The position numbers and the translations under genes were made by a program. A DNA stretch of 64,000 nucleotides from DATAAP01 sp041690495 (GTDB lineage Bacteria; Pseudomonadota; Alphaproteobacteria; CACIAM-22H2), in contig JAWLHE010000002.1 of the NCBI GenBank assembly GCA_041690495.1, positions 434,001 to 498,000 of the forward strand, written 5' to 3'. The first letter of the stretch is position 1. Each line of letters begins with the position of its first letter. Shown piece by piece: positions 63,057 to 64,000 of this stretch. The notes beneath the pieces were generated by a model. It was given only the letters and a program-made list of their open reading frames with translations. It did not search any database and had not been told where the DNA came from.

Positions 63057-64000
63057 CACAGGCTCGCGAGGCTGCCTTGCAGCGGAATGATCTCGACAGG
63101 GTCTCCGGCGCGGGCCGGGGGGGCGTTGGGCGCTCTCAGGACCAGGCAGTCGGCTTTGGCGAGCACGCGCAGCATCGAGCTGTCCTGCCTGTCGAACGGG
63201 GTCGCCACGGCGCGACCCTGGCCGTCGGTGGCCAATGTGGCGCGCAGGAAATCGGCGCGCCGGTCATTCGCCGCGAGATCGCGACCGAGCACAGCATTCG
63301 GCCTTCGGTCCTTCGCCGGCTCGCGGATCCCGAGCATCGCGGCCAGCGCCGGCCGGAGGAATACGACCGAGCACACAAGGGAGGAAACGGGATTGCCCGG
63401 CAGTCCGAGCACCGGGGTTTCGCCGATTCGGCCGAACATGAGCGGCTTTCCCGGCCGCATGGCGATCTGCCAGAAATCGACCGCGAGTCCCGTTGCGCTC
63501 AGCGCGGAGCGGACAAGGTCGTGGTCGCCGACCGAGACGCCACCCGATGTGACCAGCAGATCGGCCCCGCGCGCACCCTGTGCCAGATGCTGCAGGGCCT
63601 CGGCCGAATCCGGAACCGTACCGAGCTGAATCGGTTCGCCGCCCCAGGCTGCGACGAATGCCGCCAGGGCAAGACCATTCGACGAGACGATCTGGTTGGG
63701 CCCGATCGGGTCGCCCGGCATGACGACCTCGTCGCCGGTGGAGATGATGGCGATGCGTGGCCTGCGGACGACCTTGAGCCAAGGCCGGTTCATCGCCGCG
63801 GCGAGGCCGATGTCCCGCACGGTCAGGACGCGGCCGGCCTCGAGACCGGTCTCGCCCGACTTGAAGTCGAGCCCGGCCGGGCGGACATACCGACCGAGCG
63901 GCGCGGATTCCTGGACGGTGACCCGATCGCCGTCCGCGGCGACGTTCTCCTGGATGACAATCGTGTCCGCGCCGTCCGGCAGCGGCCCGCCGGTGAAGAT
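63056..64000 (-). CDS. moeA: Molybdopterin molybdenumtransferase MoeA (5' end outside the window)
   Basis: Inserts molybdenum into adenylylated molybdopterin. The visible 314 residues begin IFTGGPLPDGADTIVIQENV and continue with the MogA-like domain (RPRIAIISTGDEVVMPG, LLVTSGGVSVGDHDLVRSAL, FGRIGETPVLGLPGNPVSS) and the C-terminal domain IV. The frame is open to the window end, and the real start lies beyond. moeA next to lexA is a familiar alphaproteobacterial order, here broken by the mobile element. Confidence 0.95.
   Translation of the reverse strand: MFTGGPLPDGADTIVIQENVAADGDRVTVQESAPLGRYVRPAGLDFKSGETGLEAGRVLTVRDIGLAAAMNRPWLKVVRRPRIAIISTGDEVVMPGDPIGPNQIVSSNGLALAAFVAAWGGEPIQLGTVPDSAEALQHLAQGARGADLLVTSGGVSVGDHDLVRSALSATGLAVDFWQIAMRPGKPLMFGRIGETPVLGLPGNPVSSLVCSVVFLRPALAAMLGIREPAKDRRPNAVLGRDLAANDRRADFLRATLATDGQGRAVATPFDRQDSSMLRVLAKADCLVLRAPNAPPARAGDPVEIIPLQGSLASL

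Overview
The window is a GC-rich chromosomal segment whose gene order and gene content are typical of an alphaproteobacterium. Indicators are lon-hupB-tRNA-nuoA, an uninterrupted nuoA-N operon followed by birA-coaX-rnj-mce, the rpsB-tsf-pyrH-frr-uppS-cdsA-dxr-rseP-bamA-skp-lpxD-fabZ-lpxA-lpxI-lpxB run, the short ProRS, and a GTTC-N7-GTTC SOS box. I cannot name a genus from the sequence alone.

Layout. 1-5060: the 3' part of lon, hupB, a small APH-fold kinase, tRNA-Val, mtnA (methionine salvage) and tRNA-Asp. 5313-19547: the 14-gene complex I operon, nearly all genes touching or overlapping. 19555-24130: birA, coaX, RNase J, methylmalonyl-CoA epimerase, a small membrane protein and a Tag-type glycosylase. 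24336-33191: a reverse-strand purine permease, a small secreted protein, proS, the lipoprotein-releasing pair lolC/E-lolD, and dnaE. 33269-36747: an accessory patch with an OsmC-type peroxidase, a GlxA/AraC-type regulator, a DUF2852-like membrane protein and a TetR regulator. 37422-51829: translation factors, nucleotide and isoprenoid genes, envelope assembly and lipid A genes. 51826-59388: an oxidoreductase, glyoxalase I, citrate synthase, GluRS, ComEC and LexA. 59480-63056: a mobile element. 63056-64000: the 3' part of moeA.

The mobile insertion is the most striking part. The lexA and moeA genes are separated by a 3.56-kb element bounded by 18-bp identical inverted repeats and an 8-bp direct duplication. 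It carries an IS1595-family transposase plus apparent passenger genes: a HEPN-like protein with an R-x4-H motif, a 49-residue basic protein whose start codon overlaps the HEPN-like start head to head, and a 99-residue protein. A complete IS630-family element, with its own inverted repeats and TA duplication, is nested inside it. Removing both insertions leaves moeA about 95 bp upstream of lexA on the same strand.

Other signals are an 18/21-identical operator-like dyad in front of both tetR and the DUF2852-like gene, paired LexA boxes upstream of lexA, a dispersed palindromic repeat found on both sides of lolC/E-lolD and again near tetR, and a nested hairpin in the rpsB upstream region.
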